A stretch of DNA of 64,000 nucleotides from Flavicella sp965243265 (GTDB taxonomy: Bacteria > Bacteroidota > Bacteroidia > Flavobacteriales > Flavobacteriaceae). The stretch's first letter is position 1; every line of letters starts with the position of its first letter. The notes beneath the pieces were generated by a model. That model had not been told where the DNA came from and did not search any database. It saw only the letters and a program-made list of their open reading frames with translations. Below, piece after piece: positions 19,815-28,442 of this stretch. The DNA is taken from positions 1 through 64,000 of the forward strand of contig CBDEUL010000003.1 of assembly GCA_965243265.1 (NCBI GenBank). The letters run 5' to 3'. The translations under genes and the position numbers were made by a program.

Positions 19815-19901
19815 GGAGAGGTGCCGGAGTGGCCGAACGGGGCTCCCTGCTAAGGAGTTGTACCTTTACGGGTACCGGGGGTTCGAATCCCTTCCTCTCC
19901 G
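19815..19901 (+). tRNA. tRNA-Ser (GCT)
   Basis: The acceptor stem GGAGAGG pairs with CCTCTCC, with a G discriminator. The anticodon loop reads CTGCTAA, giving anticodon GCT. There is a long variable arm (TACCTTTACGGGTA) and a T loop GGTTCGAATCC, as expected of a class II tRNA-Ser. It reads AGC/AGU codons. No CCA is encoded. Confidence 0.97.
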
Positions 19902-19917
19902 CATTTTTTCACATCTT

Positions 19918-19992
19918 CGGGGTGTAGCGTAGCCCGGTCATCGCGCCTCGTTTGGGACGAGGAGGTCGCAGGTTCGAATCCTGCCACCCCGA
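19918..19992 (+). tRNA. tRNA-Pro (TGG)
   Basis: The acceptor CGGGGTG pairs with CACCCCG, with discriminator A. The anticodon stem GCCTCG/CGAGG surrounds the loop TTTGGGA, giving anticodon TGG. The T arm is GCAGGTTCGAATCCTGC. It starts 16 bases after tRNA-Ser. Confidence 0.97.
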
Positions 19993-20043
19993 CAAAATCG
20001 AAGATGTTTTTTGTACACATAAAAGCAATGAAAATTGTTTTAA

Positions 20044-20117
20044 GGTCGCGTAGCTCAGCTGGATAGAGCATCTGCCTTCTAAGCAGACGGTCAAAGGTTC
20101 GAATCCTTTCGCGATCA
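20044..20117 (+). tRNA. tRNA-Arg (TCT)
   Basis: The acceptor GGTCGCG pairs with CGCGATC (one G-T pair), with discriminator A. The anticodon stem CTGCC/AGCAG-type surrounds the loop CTTCTAA, giving anticodon TCT, which reads AGA and AGG. It is the last of the three tRNAs and a terminator follows within a few bases. Confidence 0.96.
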
Positions 20118-20119
20118 CA

Positions 20120-20153
20120 GAAAGCCTTGCTATTTATTTAGTAAGGCTTTTTT
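20120..20153 (+). terminator. terminator of the tRNA operon
   Basis: The stem AAAGCCTTGCTA / TAGTAAGGCTTT has a short AT loop and a T6 tail directly after tRNA-Arg. Confidence 0.88.
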
Positions 20154-20199
20154 GTTTAGATACTTTTCAAGTAGTTGAAGTGAATTTATAGGACTAATA

Positions 20200-20229
20200 A
20201 AAAAACAGCCCCTAAAGACTGTTTTTTTT
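20200..20229 (-). terminator. terminator downstream of the lipoprotein gene
   Basis: AAAAACAG and CTGTTTTT arms surround a 10-base loop (CCCCTAAAGA) with A and T runs outside. It lies downstream of the minus-strand gene ending at 20288. Confidence 0.6.
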
Positions 20230-20287
20230 ACTTTTAATATGGATAGTGCTATACGGAGGTTAGGCGTCTTTTTATCAATTAATATTT

Positions 20288-20533
20288 TTAATTGGAACAG
20301 TTACATTCTGATCTATCTACATATGTTTTATTATTATTACTGTTATAGTAATAACATCCGCCTCTAGGTCCAGTATACAATGTTTTTCCATTGTGAGTTC
20401 CACACTCCCACTCTGAATCAGAGCTTGTTGTTGTAGCCGTGTTTTCGGAATTAGAGTTTATGTCATCATTATTATCACTACATGATAGTAATAATAATAA
20501 TGATAGAGCTAATAATAATTTATTTGTTTTCAT
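20288..20533 (-). CDS. small lipoprotein with a TGPRGGCYY (PBCV basic adaptor-like) motif
   Basis: The start at 20533 gives a lipoprotein signal (MKTNKLLLALSLLLLLSCSD, lipobox LLSC) on an 81-residue product. After an Asn/Asp/Ser/Thr-rich linker it carries CGTHNGKTLYTGPRGGCYYY and then NKTYVDRSECNC. The TGPRGGxYY...NKTYV pattern matches the short PBCV-specific basic adaptor domain found on phage, viral and bacterial surface proteins. Four Cys after the lipobox could form two disulfides. The function is unknown. Confidence 0.65.
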   Translation of the reverse strand: MKTNKLLLALSLLLLLSCSDNNDDINSNSENTATTTSSDSEWECGTHNGKTLYTGPRGGCYYYNSNNNKTYVDRSECNCSN

Positions 20534-20579
20534 AACTAAAATATTTTTTTTGGTTAAAAGGAGGTATAGTTGTTTTTGA

Positions 20580-21176
20580 CTAAAAATCACCAAAATCGAA
20601 TACCACACCTACAGAAAAATCAAAGTAAGGAAGTAAATCGGTGATTACATATTTAGCTCTTGTGTTGATGGCCCATTTATCATTAATAACATATTTAAGA
20701 CCTGCTCTAGCACCTAATTCTACATAAGTATTTGAGATTCTAGGGCTGTTGGTTAATTCTTGATTAAAATAAGCACGTGTTTGCTGTAGTCCAAAACTAC
20801 CACCAACATAAGGTTGAAATTGTGTATGTGTATTAAAATAGTATTCAACAATAGGAGTTACACGCAGCATGATTAAGCGTACAAGTTCTGAAGCTGGGTT
20901 GTATTCAACATAACTCATTTCCATACCTACAGCCAAATCATTTTTTGTGTAGCGTAAATTTACACCACCTCCAAAAGAATTTTTGGCAAAGGTTTTAAAT
21001 AGTTCATCATCTGGAATTTCATAGGTAGCCCCATCTTCTATTTCTATAACGGTTGTTCCTGTAGAGGTCCAGTTATGTACGGGTGATGAATTTATCACAA
21101 AAGCTTCAACAGATGCTTGAGCAAATGCAGTTAGTGAAAAAGAAAATATAAATAATGGTAGTATGTATTTTTTCAT
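20580..21176 (-). CDS. outer-membrane beta-barrel protein
   Basis: The 198-residue protein has a signal peptide (MKKYILPLFIFSFSLTAFAQ) and alternating aromatic/hydrophobic strands (GGGVNLRYTKNDLAVGMEMSYVEY, YVELGARAGLKYVINDKWAINTR, FDFSVGVVFDFGDF). It ends in an aromatic residue, as outer-membrane barrels do for BAM recognition. The fold resembles the OmpW/OprF-like barrel superfamily. The specific role is unknown. It precedes the lipoprotein gene and follows the PagL-like gene on the same strand. Confidence 0.75.
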   Translation of the reverse strand: MKKYILPLFIFSFSLTAFAQASVEAFVINSSPVHNWTSTGTTVIEIEDGATYEIPDDELFKTFAKNSFGGGVNLRYTKNDLAVGMEMSYVEYNPASELVRLIMLRVTPIVEYYFNTHTQFQPYVGGSFGLQQTRAYFNQELTNSPRISNTYVELGARAGLKYVINDKWAINTRAKYVITDLLPYFDFSVGVVFDFGDF

Positions 21177-21187
21177 GGCAATTAAGA

Positions 21188-22357
21188 TTAAAAGATATTA
21201 TAAGTAAGAGACCATTCAATGTAATCGGCGGCAAAAGTTCTCGCTTTTAAACAAACCCCTGCAGCTAGACCGTCATACAATCTGTAACGAACTCCAACAC
21301 GTTGGTAAAAAGGGCTTGTAAATTCATAACGCCTCCAAGCATAAACACCCCAACCAGATTCAAAACTAAAACGATTGTAAACAGCTTCATATCCGGCGTA
21401 AATACCCACACTCCAAGCATTCATTGCATTATCCCTGTCTTCTAGAGGAACTTCTTCTCTTCCTTTTTCACCAGAATTGGCAGAGCTGTCATAGAAAAAG
21501 TCTAGTTGACCTATCCATCTACCTTTGTAATTATTCCAATATTTGTAGGCAACAGAAGTTGTACTGTTAAAGTAATTTTTACCGTGTTCTTCTAACTGTT
21601 TAGAACCCATTGCTTGGTAAATAGAAATTCCATGTTTAACTTTCCAAGTAGGAATACTATCTCTGGTAAAAATATTAGGACGTTCTTGAGTTACATTGTG
21701 CTGTAAAATCACTTTAGGTCCAATTAAGTTCATTCCCATATTAGGCAAGGTACTAGCTCCGTTACTAAAGTGAACATAACTAAGTCCAAACTTGGCATCA
21801 AAACTATTGTTTAATCTTCTGTTGGCCCAAAAGGCAATGTCTATATAAACATTATTATAAGAACCAATAAGAACATTTATAGGGTTGCTTTGTGGGTTAT
21901 TAGGTCTAAAGTTATAACTCATACCTCCACCAAGACTGTAGCTATAAGTCCATTTTCTTTTAGGATTCCACTTATTAAAAGGTACATCTATATACGCAAA
22001 AACAGCATTAGGAACTCCAAAATCCTCATCGTTGTAAAGTTTAGTTCCGTAGTAAGCAATCCCCCATTCAGGATAGCGCCAAAGTTCATCGTAAATATTT
22101 TTACCTGTTGATTGATAACTTACCCTAAAATCTAAAGAAAGGTAATTGGGTTTTTCAAAAAGTTCTTTGGTATCTCCACTAACAAGATTTTTTCCGTAAG
22201 AAGTACCCATAGAGAATTTAGGATATATTTTATGAGTATTGTCACCCAGCTTACCTTGAAGTCTCTTGTCTAGTCTTTTGTAAAGTTCTTTGGTAGTTTC
22301 TTGTCCTGTAGAGATTAAGAAAAACAGAATAAAAATACCAGTTAATTTAATTTTCAT
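21188..22357 (-). CDS. acyloxyacyl hydrolase / PagL-like lipid A deacylase
   Basis: The start at 22357 (MKIKLTGIFILFFLISTGQ) gives a signal peptide and 389 residues; the longer reading adds a non-signal-like tail. The motif VHFSNGAS at about 213-220 fits the PagL His-Ser active-site pair (HxSN). The C-terminal half has the barrel strands of the family (RFSFESGWGVYAW, PFYQRVGVRYRLYDGLAAGV). It ends YNIF, an aromatic C-terminus. PagL-type enzymes remove an acyl chain from lipid A in the outer membrane; substrate use here is inferred. Confidence 0.72.
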   Translation of the reverse strand: MKIKLTGIFILFFLISTGQETTKELYKRLDKRLQGKLGDNTHKIYPKFSMGTSYGKNLVSGDTKELFEKPNYLSLDFRVSYQSTGKNIYDELWRYPEWGIAYYGTKLYNDEDFGVPNAVFAYIDVPFNKWNPKRKWTYSYSLGGGMSYNFRPNNPQSNPINVLIGSYNNVYIDIAFWANRRLNNSFDAKFGLSYVHFSNGASTLPNMGMNLIGPKVILQHNVTQERPNIFTRDSIPTWKVKHGISIYQAMGSKQLEEHGKNYFNSTTSVAYKYWNNYKGRWIGQLDFFYDSSANSGEKGREEVPLEDRDNAMNAWSVGIYAGYEAVYNRFSFESGWGVYAWRRYEFTSPFYQRVGVRYRLYDGLAAGVCLKARTFAADYIEWSLTYNIF

Positions 22358-22511
22358 GATTTCATTTTTTTTTACTTGGAGCAAATATACTAAGAGTCTT
22401 TTTTTTAACAATTATTTAAGAGGTTTAAAATCAGATAAAGAGATTCAAGTTTATTGTTAATAAAGGAGTTTCTTCATTTAATACTTACCTTTGCCCTCTT
22501 AATTTTAGTTA

Positions 22512-23822
22512 ATGAAACAAGAGCAAAACGGAGTTTGGGTTAGTTGGAATGAAAATAAGACTCACCCTTATAAAAGTTTATACACAGTATCTAGTGAAGA
22601 GGAACTTCAAGAGGTAGTAGCGAGTTCAACATCTGTACGTGTATTTGGAAACAAACAATCTTCGGCAGATATCAGTGCAGGGACTACTTCGCTGATAGAT
22701 ATCAAGAATTATAATAAGATTATATCTTTTGATGAAGGGGAACAACAAGTTACGGTTCAGGCAGGGGTAAAGTTGGTAGATTTAATAGAAGCTGTAGAAA
22801 GTAAAGGATGGTGTATTCCTTGTTTGCCAGATATAAATACAGTAACTGTTGGAGGCGCATTGGCTACAGGCACCCATGGAACAAGTGGTAAGTTATTAGC
22901 AGCTTATGTTGTAAAAGCACGTTTGGTTTTAGCAGACGGCTCTGTAAAAGAAATAGAGGAAGGGGACGAATTAATGGATGCTTTTAGAGTTTCTGTAGGA
23001 GTTTTGGGAGTTGTATCTGAAGTGACGTTTAAATGCGAATCTAATTATGTTTTGCATTTAAAAGAGGCTCCCCAAAAAGATGCGGTATGGATGGAAGATT
23101 TGAGAGGACAACTAAAAAAGTATTCGTTTTTACGAATCCTTTGGTTGCCTCATACGGGGTATGGCTACGTAATTAAAGGAGAAAAGATACCAAAAGACAA
23201 AACTATTGTAGAAAAGAACGGACCTAGCTATTTAAAACATAGAAGAACGGTTTCTAAATTATTATATAAAAACACACATAGATATCCTTGGTTTACAGCT
23301 ATAGCGAATAAGATATTATTCAATATATTTTTTAAAAGTAAAAAAGAACACAAGGGGTCTTTGTATAAAGCAACTGTAACAAAATCTCGAGGAGCAACCT
23401 TAGAGTTGGCAGAATGGACAATAGGTTTAGATAAGTTTCCACAGGTTTTTAAAGAATTAAAGGAAGAAATAAATAAATGGAATAATAAATCATTTATTCA
23501 TATACCTATGGATGTTCGTTTTGTGTACCAAGATAAAAGCTGGTTAAGTTATGCCTATGGTCAAGATACTGTAACAATGGGATGTGTATCTAGAAATGCA
23601 GCTACAGCAGATAGCTATGAAGCTTTTAAAACAATTGAAACTATTTTTTTGAAGTATGGAGGAAGACCTCATTGGGGAAAACGTTTTACTGCTAAAAATG
23701 ATGAATTGGAAAAGTTATATCCAAAGTGGAATGACTTTAAGGTTTTGCGTAAAAAGTTAGACCCTACAAATAAATTTTTAAACGGATATTTATCTGAATT
23801 ATTTAACGAAAAACAAGAGTAA
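22512..23822 (+). CDS. FAD-binding sugar lactone/alditol oxidase (ALO family)
   Basis: The 436-residue protein has an N-terminal FAD_binding_4 domain (IDIKNYNKIISFDEGEQQVT, AGVKLVDLIEAV, VGGALATGTHGTSG) and a C-terminal D-arabinono-1,4-lactone oxidase domain with LPHTGYGYVI and GGRPHWGKRF. It is a soluble oxidase of the L-gulonolactone/alditol type. The natural substrate cannot be read from the sequence. Its stop overlaps the ATG of the HAD phosphatase gene by one base (TAATG), so the pair is translationally coupled. Confidence 0.85.
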   Translation: MKQEQNGVWVSWNENKTHPYKSLYTVSSEEELQEVVASSTSVRVFGNKQSSADISAGTTSLIDIKNYNKIISFDEGEQQVTVQAGVKLVDLIEAVESKGWCIPCLPDINTVTVGGALATGTHGTSGKLLAAYVVKARLVLADGSVKEIEEGDELMDAFRVSVGVLGVVSEVTFKCESNYVLHLKEAPQKDAVWMEDLRGQLKKYSFLRILWLPHTGYGYVIKGEKIPKDKTIVEKNGPSYLKHRRTVSKLLYKNTHRYPWFTAIANKILFNIFFKSKKEHKGSLYKATVTKSRGATLELAEWTIGLDKFPQVFKELKEEINKWNNKSFIHIPMDVRFVYQDKSWLSYAYGQDTVTMGCVSRNAATADSYEAFKTIETIFLKYGGRPHWGKRFTAKNDELEKLYPKWNDFKVLRKKLDPTNKFLNGYLSELFNEKQE

Positions 23823-24481
23823 TGTTTCCAAAAGCCTTTTTATTTGATTTTGATGGAGTTGTTGTAGATAGTTTTGAAACTCACTATGCCGCTTGGAAAA
23901 GAGCTTTTAAAGAGCTTTTTCAGGAAGAGATAGTTCCTTTTCCTCATAAAACTCATGCAGGAAAAGCACCTATACTTATAGCAGCATATTTTTGTTCTGT
24001 AGTAGAAGCAGAAGAAAGAGCAGAAGAGCTGTACAAACTAAAGAGTAAATATCTACATGAAGGAATTCAGGCTCCAAAACTATTACCAGGGGTAGTAGCT
24101 ATGGAACAATTGTTAATTGAAAAAGGAGGGTTGTATGGAATAGCTAGTAACGCAACAAGAGAGTTTATAAAAAATAGTATTGCGCAGTTAGAATTAAAGT
24201 TTCCTTTGTTTTTAGGGGTTGAAGATTATACAAACCCGAAACCTGCTCCAGAACCATATATTTCTTTGGCAACACAGTTAGGGATTACTACGAAGGACTT
24301 TAAGGATGTGTGGGTTTTTGAAGACAGTATTACAGGAACCTCTGCAGCTGTAAAAGCAGGGATGACTGCTATAGGAATTTTAACTCAGTATACAGAAAAG
24401 GAACTAAGAGCAGCAGGAAGTCAATTGGTGTTTCCTACGTTAAAAGAAGCTTATTTTTATTTAAAAGAAATGGAGGTGTAG
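23822..24481 (+). CDS. HAD-superfamily phosphatase / beta-phosphoglucomutase-like
   Basis: The 219 residues carry motif I FDFDGVVVDS (nucleophile Asp and acid/base Asp), motif II around YGIASNATREF, and motifs III/IV in NPKPAPEPYISLA and VWVFEDSITGTSAAVKAGM. The alpha-helical cap after motif I makes this subfamily I, of the sugar phosphatase/mutase type. Coupling to the FAD oxidase suggests a shared sugar or polyol substrate, but that is inference. Confidence 0.87.
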   Translation: MFPKAFLFDFDGVVVDSFETHYAAWKRAFKELFQEEIVPFPHKTHAGKAPILIAAYFCSVVEAEERAEELYKLKSKYLHEGIQAPKLLPGVVAMEQLLIEKGGLYGIASNATREFIKNSIAQLELKFPLFLGVEDYTNPKPAPEPYISLATQLGITTKDFKDVWVFEDSITGTSAAVKAGMTAIGILTQYTEKELRAAGSQLVFPTLKEAYFYLKEMEV

Positions 24482-25585
24482 TTATCTACCAAAAGTTTCT
24501 CCAATTTTAAAAGCAAGACTCCAGTCATCTTTACCAACACCAAAATCAATTCCGATATTTATTTTTTCCTGAGGAATCATTAAATATCTAAAACCTATAC
24601 CAACACTAGGAAGTAATTCTGAATCTGAAATTTCATTAAAAGCATCTACAGCAGAACCGACTCCTAGGAATCCAATCATTCCGAATTTCTTATGTATGTG
24701 TTGACGTAATTCGGTTTGGACAGCATATACTTGTTTTCCTCGATATTTTCCTTCAGAATAACCTCTTAAATCGTTTTGTCCAATAACATTTTCACCTTCA
24801 AAAGGTACATTTCCTGTGGCTATATTGGAGTAAAATCTTGAAACGAGTACAGATTTATTGTTTTTGTAAACATCCCAGAAATAATTGGCAGCAAGTTCAA
24901 AAGAATCAAAATTGCTTGTAGATCCTAAACCTTCACGAATAAATTTATTTTTAAATTGAACATACCAACCTTTTGTAGGGTAGTTTACATTGTCTCTACT
25001 ATCAAGTAAAAGATTGTAACCTAAACTGTTTATGTTAGAACTACTACTAGGTTTTGACGAGTCAAATTCAGTTGTAGCCAAAGAAAAGTTCGTTTCAATA
25101 CCAACATAAAAACTAGGTATTATTTTACGTTGTATATTGGTGAAAAACATATTTCTTTTTGTGGTGTAGTCAACCCATTCACCATCTTCATTTTGATAAG
25201 TATTTCCTCCACCATAAGAAGCAAATTCTTGAAAATATTGAAAGAAAACTTGACCAGTACCTACTCCTAGTTTAACTCTCCAAGAATTTTCAGCCAAATA
25301 AAACTGTTGTATTGCTGCTGTAAAATAAGTGTTACTTGTAGAGTAAATTCCCATTAACATAGTTGATGATGAGGGGGAAATGGTATCTTTTTTATTAACC
25401 TTATAATACATAGAGGTCATAGCACCTCCAATAAAACCAAAAGATCTGTTGTAGTTTATGATAGGTACAGCAGCAAAGGTTACTTTTTTAAGACTGTCAT
25501 TTTCTTTGTTTTTTTTGAATTTTTGAGAAAATATACTTCCAGAGATAAGTATAAAAAAAAGAAGTAAGTGTTTTTGAAATTTCAT
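24482..25585 (-). CDS. Omp85/BamA-superfamily surface antigen-like barrel
   Basis: The 367 residues begin with a signal peptide (MKFQKHLLLFFILISGSIFS) and then a 16-strand-type barrel with the Omp85 hallmark LGYNLLLDSRDNVNYPTKGWYVQ-like segment near the middle and NDLRGYSEGKYRGKQ. There are no POTRA repeats, so it belongs to the short POTRA-less group. It resembles the gene at 59077-60168. It is convergent with the HAD gene, whose stop is directly adjacent, and downstream of the DUF481 gene on its own strand. Confidence 0.8.
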   Translation of the reverse strand: MKFQKHLLLFFILISGSIFSQKFKKNKENDSLKKVTFAAVPIINYNRSFGFIGGAMTSMYYKVNKKDTISPSSSTMLMGIYSTSNTYFTAAIQQFYLAENSWRVKLGVGTGQVFFQYFQEFASYGGGNTYQNEDGEWVDYTTKRNMFFTNIQRKIIPSFYVGIETNFSLATTEFDSSKPSSSSNINSLGYNLLLDSRDNVNYPTKGWYVQFKNKFIREGLGSTSNFDSFELAANYFWDVYKNNKSVLVSRFYSNIATGNVPFEGENVIGQNDLRGYSEGKYRGKQVYAVQTELRQHIHKKFGMIGFLGVGSAVDAFNEISDSELLPSVGIGFRYLMIPQEKINIGIDFGVGKDDWSLAFKIGETFGR

Positions 25586-25597
25586 ATAAAAGTAGGT

Positions 25598-26614
25598 TTA
25601 TAACTCCCAACCAAAACCTGTTTGGAATACATAGTCTAATTGGGGAGAGCCTTCGGCTGGTTGGTTATCATAATTGACAGAAAAACCACCTTTGATATAA
25701 AAATCTAATGGTAAATCATATTTTAAGTCGATGTTGAAATCAGAACGAAAACGCGAGTCTTCATTGATAGCAGGATATATGGTGACAACGGTTAGTAGGT
25801 TAAAATCACCAATGTCATATAAATTTAATTCGGTACCTAATAAGTACTCCCAACTAGAACGATTTTCAATTTCATTAGAGTAGGTTTCATTATTTCGGTT
25901 AATTCCCACTTTGGCTCCCCAGTATTTGGAGTTGGTTCTAAAAAGGTATTTACCTGTACCTATTTGTGAATTTAAACGAAGGTCTAATTGTTGCTCAGTA
26001 TTGGTAAGTGTTGCTATTGTAGCAAAGGCATAATAGCGTTTGGGGAGTAATAGCCTGTAGTTTAATTTACTTTCAATACGTTGTATTTCTTCTACATCAT
26101 CTTGACTAGTTCTTAGTTGATCATATATAGCATCAGCACTCCATTGATCCGCATGATAGGCAATACCGCTACTTATATTTAACTGTTTTAAGTTTTTTGC
26201 TTTTGTTAAGTTAAATCCAATATCAACATTTGCATCAAATCGATCTATCAATTTACTTTTTTGAGGGCTGAGGTCTACAATATCATTTAATTCGCAACTA
26301 ATAATTCTAAAAGTTCTTGTGTAGATATGAGTGATACTGTCGTTTAGTGTTACAATTCTACCAAGGTATTTTTGAGGTGAAGAAGATAGTGTAACCAAAA
26401 AACGACTCTTGGTATTGATACTGTTTACTTTTTTCCATTCAATTTGAAAATCACTATCACTGTAGTCTGTTTTAACGGTTATAATACCTTTGCTAAGTGA
26501 TTTTATTTCACCAACTATTCTGTTGCTTGAATCGAATACAATTGTATCGTTTTGAGCAAAAATTGTTGCTTGTACAAACAACAAAAAGAACAAGAGGTGT
26601 TTAGTTAATTTCAT
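25598..26614 (-). CDS. DUF481 outer-membrane protein
   Basis: The 338-residue protein has a signal peptide (MKLTKHLLFFLLFVQATIFA). A small beta-rich region (GEIKSLSKGIITVKTDYSDSDFQIEWKKV) is followed by a DUF481 barrel (YRLLLPKRYYAFATIATLTNTEQQLDLR and later strands), ending FGWEL. Its start lies 14 bases inside the end of the GT39 gene, so the two are coupled. The function is unknown. Confidence 0.78.
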   Translation of the reverse strand: MKLTKHLLFFLLFVQATIFAQNDTIVFDSSNRIVGEIKSLSKGIITVKTDYSDSDFQIEWKKVNSINTKSRFLVTLSSSPQKYLGRIVTLNDSITHIYTRTFRIISCELNDIVDLSPQKSKLIDRFDANVDIGFNLTKAKNLKQLNISSGIAYHADQWSADAIYDQLRTSQDDVEEIQRIESKLNYRLLLPKRYYAFATIATLTNTEQQLDLRLNSQIGTGKYLFRTNSKYWGAKVGINRNNETYSNEIENRSSWEYLLGTELNLYDIGDFNLLTVVTIYPAINEDSRFRSDFNIDLKYDLPLDFYIKGGFSVNYDNQPAEGSPQLDYVFQTGFGWEL

Positions 26615-28295
26615 TAGATGTTACTTTTGTAATAGGATATGTTTTTGTACGTGTTCTAAATACTCTAAGCTCTCCAGAAGATAATCCAATATTTACAGCA
26701 ATTTCATTTTCACCCGTAAATGGTTTTAAAAATGTTTTTAGAATTATTTCTTCTTCTGAGTCTATAAAGTTTTTCGAAGTTAAGTTTTCTATAGCAATAC
26801 GTTGTTCATTTTGGTTTACTATAGTGCGTATAAATAATTTCTGTAATGGGTCTTTTTGGTAAGAACGTTTTTTTGAAGTTTTATTTATTAAGGTAGTTAC
26901 AAGAAATATAGAGTCGTTACTTGTTATAACCTTGGTGTTTTTAAGTTCTAAACCTGTATAAGAATAGTAGTTTTTTATATAAGCTCCATTGTAGTTTCTT
27001 CTATTTTTAGAAGTCCACTTTAGATCATCTCCATACCCTAACGCAAATACTTTTTTTCCGTTATAAATACTGTCAACTTTCTGAAGATCTACTTGGCTAA
27101 AGCGATCATGATAGTGAGGTATTACAGGATATACTTTGTTTTTATGATAAGAGTATCGAGATATATTTTGATATTTATGTGTAAATAATATAGGAGTATG
27201 ACTGTCAATAGAATCTAATTCAGCGGCCCAATTGTTCCAGTTGTGAAAGTCTGTTTTTACCCCTAATTTGTCAGCAAAATAATTGGTTACTAAAAATATT
27301 CTGGCAAGTACAAGTAAAATAACTACAGGCATAGCTAAATAAGGAAATACCTTTTGCAGTTTCGGGTATTTCTGAAACTCCTTGTATGAAATAACAATGA
27401 GTGCAACTAATGAAGTAGCCACCCAATGCGCTTCAACTCTTCCTTTAAAACAAAGTAATAAGAACAGTACAAAAAATCCTATAGCAATGTATTTTAATGT
27501 TTTTTCAAATTGATTAGAGGGCTTGAATTTAATTCCTAGCCATATGATGATAGCACCAGAAAAAGGACCTGTTACAGCCAACATTGAACCAATATAATGA
27601 GGGAAGTTTTTAAATTGAAATCCGCTACCCCTGTCGGTTAAATGATATAAAAAACTAGGAAAGTCATTATTGTATTGCCATAAAAAATGAGGAATTGTTA
27701 ACGCTAATGCGAGGATTCCAGCAATCCAAAATGATTTTTTAAGGATTAGTTTTAAGTTTGATAGAATGGTGAAAAAGATTACAATAAACCCATGGTATTT
27801 ACTGTAAATCATTAAAGCCATTAACAAAGCTAATAACAGTGTGTTTTTAAGGTTGTCTTTGAGTAAGTACTCTTTGTATACAAATAAAAAGAGTACAAAA
27901 AAGAATACCAAAGGAATGTCTGGTAAGGCTAAAAAACCTCCCATGTGTATGGATACCAAAGGAAAGGTGAGTATAAACAAAAACGTTTTCCAGTAGTTTT
28001 GTACGTTTCCTATAAGCTTAAATATTCCATAGAGTGTTGCACAACCCATTAGTATAAAAATAAAACGGGTACTCAGTGTGCTATGATGTATGGAGTCAGT
28101 TATTTTAATAAGTAAAGCAACTATTGGAGGGTGGTCAAAATACCCCCAACTTAAGTTTTTTGAGTAGAACCAATAATAAGCTTCGTCATAATGAATTTCA
28201 GTAAATGCAGCTTGGAGAACATTTGCAGTAAACCACAGAATTAAAATAATATAAAGTGGAGAAGTGGTTTTTATTTTTTCAGCAATTGTCTGCAT
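26601..28295 (-). CDS. GT39-family membrane glycosyltransferase (ArnT/PMT-like)
   Basis: The 564-residue protein has about 10-12 membrane helices in the first 350 residues and a soluble C-terminal part. The GT39/GT83 signature is in the first periplasmic loop: FTEIHYDEAYYWFYSK with the catalytic Asp-Glu pair, then YFDHPPIVALLIKI. Enzymes of this family transfer sugars from polyprenyl phosphate to lipids or proteins on the periplasmic side. Acceptor and sugar are unknown. It is the first gene of a three-gene minus-strand unit with the DUF481 and Omp85-like genes. Confidence 0.85.
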   Translation of the reverse strand: MQTIAEKIKTTSPLYIILILWFTANVLQAAFTEIHYDEAYYWFYSKNLSWGYFDHPPIVALLIKITDSIHHSTLSTRFIFILMGCATLYGIFKLIGNVQNYWKTFLFILTFPLVSIHMGGFLALPDIPLVFFFVLFLFVYKEYLLKDNLKNTLLLALLMALMIYSKYHGFIVIFFTILSNLKLILKKSFWIAGILALALTIPHFLWQYNNDFPSFLYHLTDRGSGFQFKNFPHYIGSMLAVTGPFSGAIIIWLGIKFKPSNQFEKTLKYIAIGFFVLFLLLCFKGRVEAHWVATSLVALIVISYKEFQKYPKLQKVFPYLAMPVVILLVLARIFLVTNYFADKLGVKTDFHNWNNWAAELDSIDSHTPILFTHKYQNISRYSYHKNKVYPVIPHYHDRFSQVDLQKVDSIYNGKKVFALGYGDDLKWTSKNRRNYNGAYIKNYYSYTGLELKNTKVITSNDSIFLVTTLINKTSKKRSYQKDPLQKLFIRTIVNQNEQRIAIENLTSKNFIDSEEEIILKTFLKPFTGENEIAVNIGLSSGELRVFRTRTKTYPITKVTSNEIN

Positions 28296-28442
28296 TTTAA
28301 TTTTTTTAAATGTTTCAGGTTTTAAAATTTGAAAATCAATATACTGTGTTTTAAAACCTAGAAATATATGACCACAAAAATATCAAAAAAGAAATTAGAA
28401 GTTTTGATAAATAGTGTTATTTATAATCAGAGGTTTGTTGAA

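Noticed and set aside
19850..20118. Minus-strand reading frames of 73 and 69 codons with GGIRTPGTRKG-like and GWQDSNLRPPRP-like peptides
   Set aside because: They lie exactly over the tRNA-Ser, tRNA-Pro and tRNA-Arg genes; these peptides are known false ORFs antisense to tRNAs.
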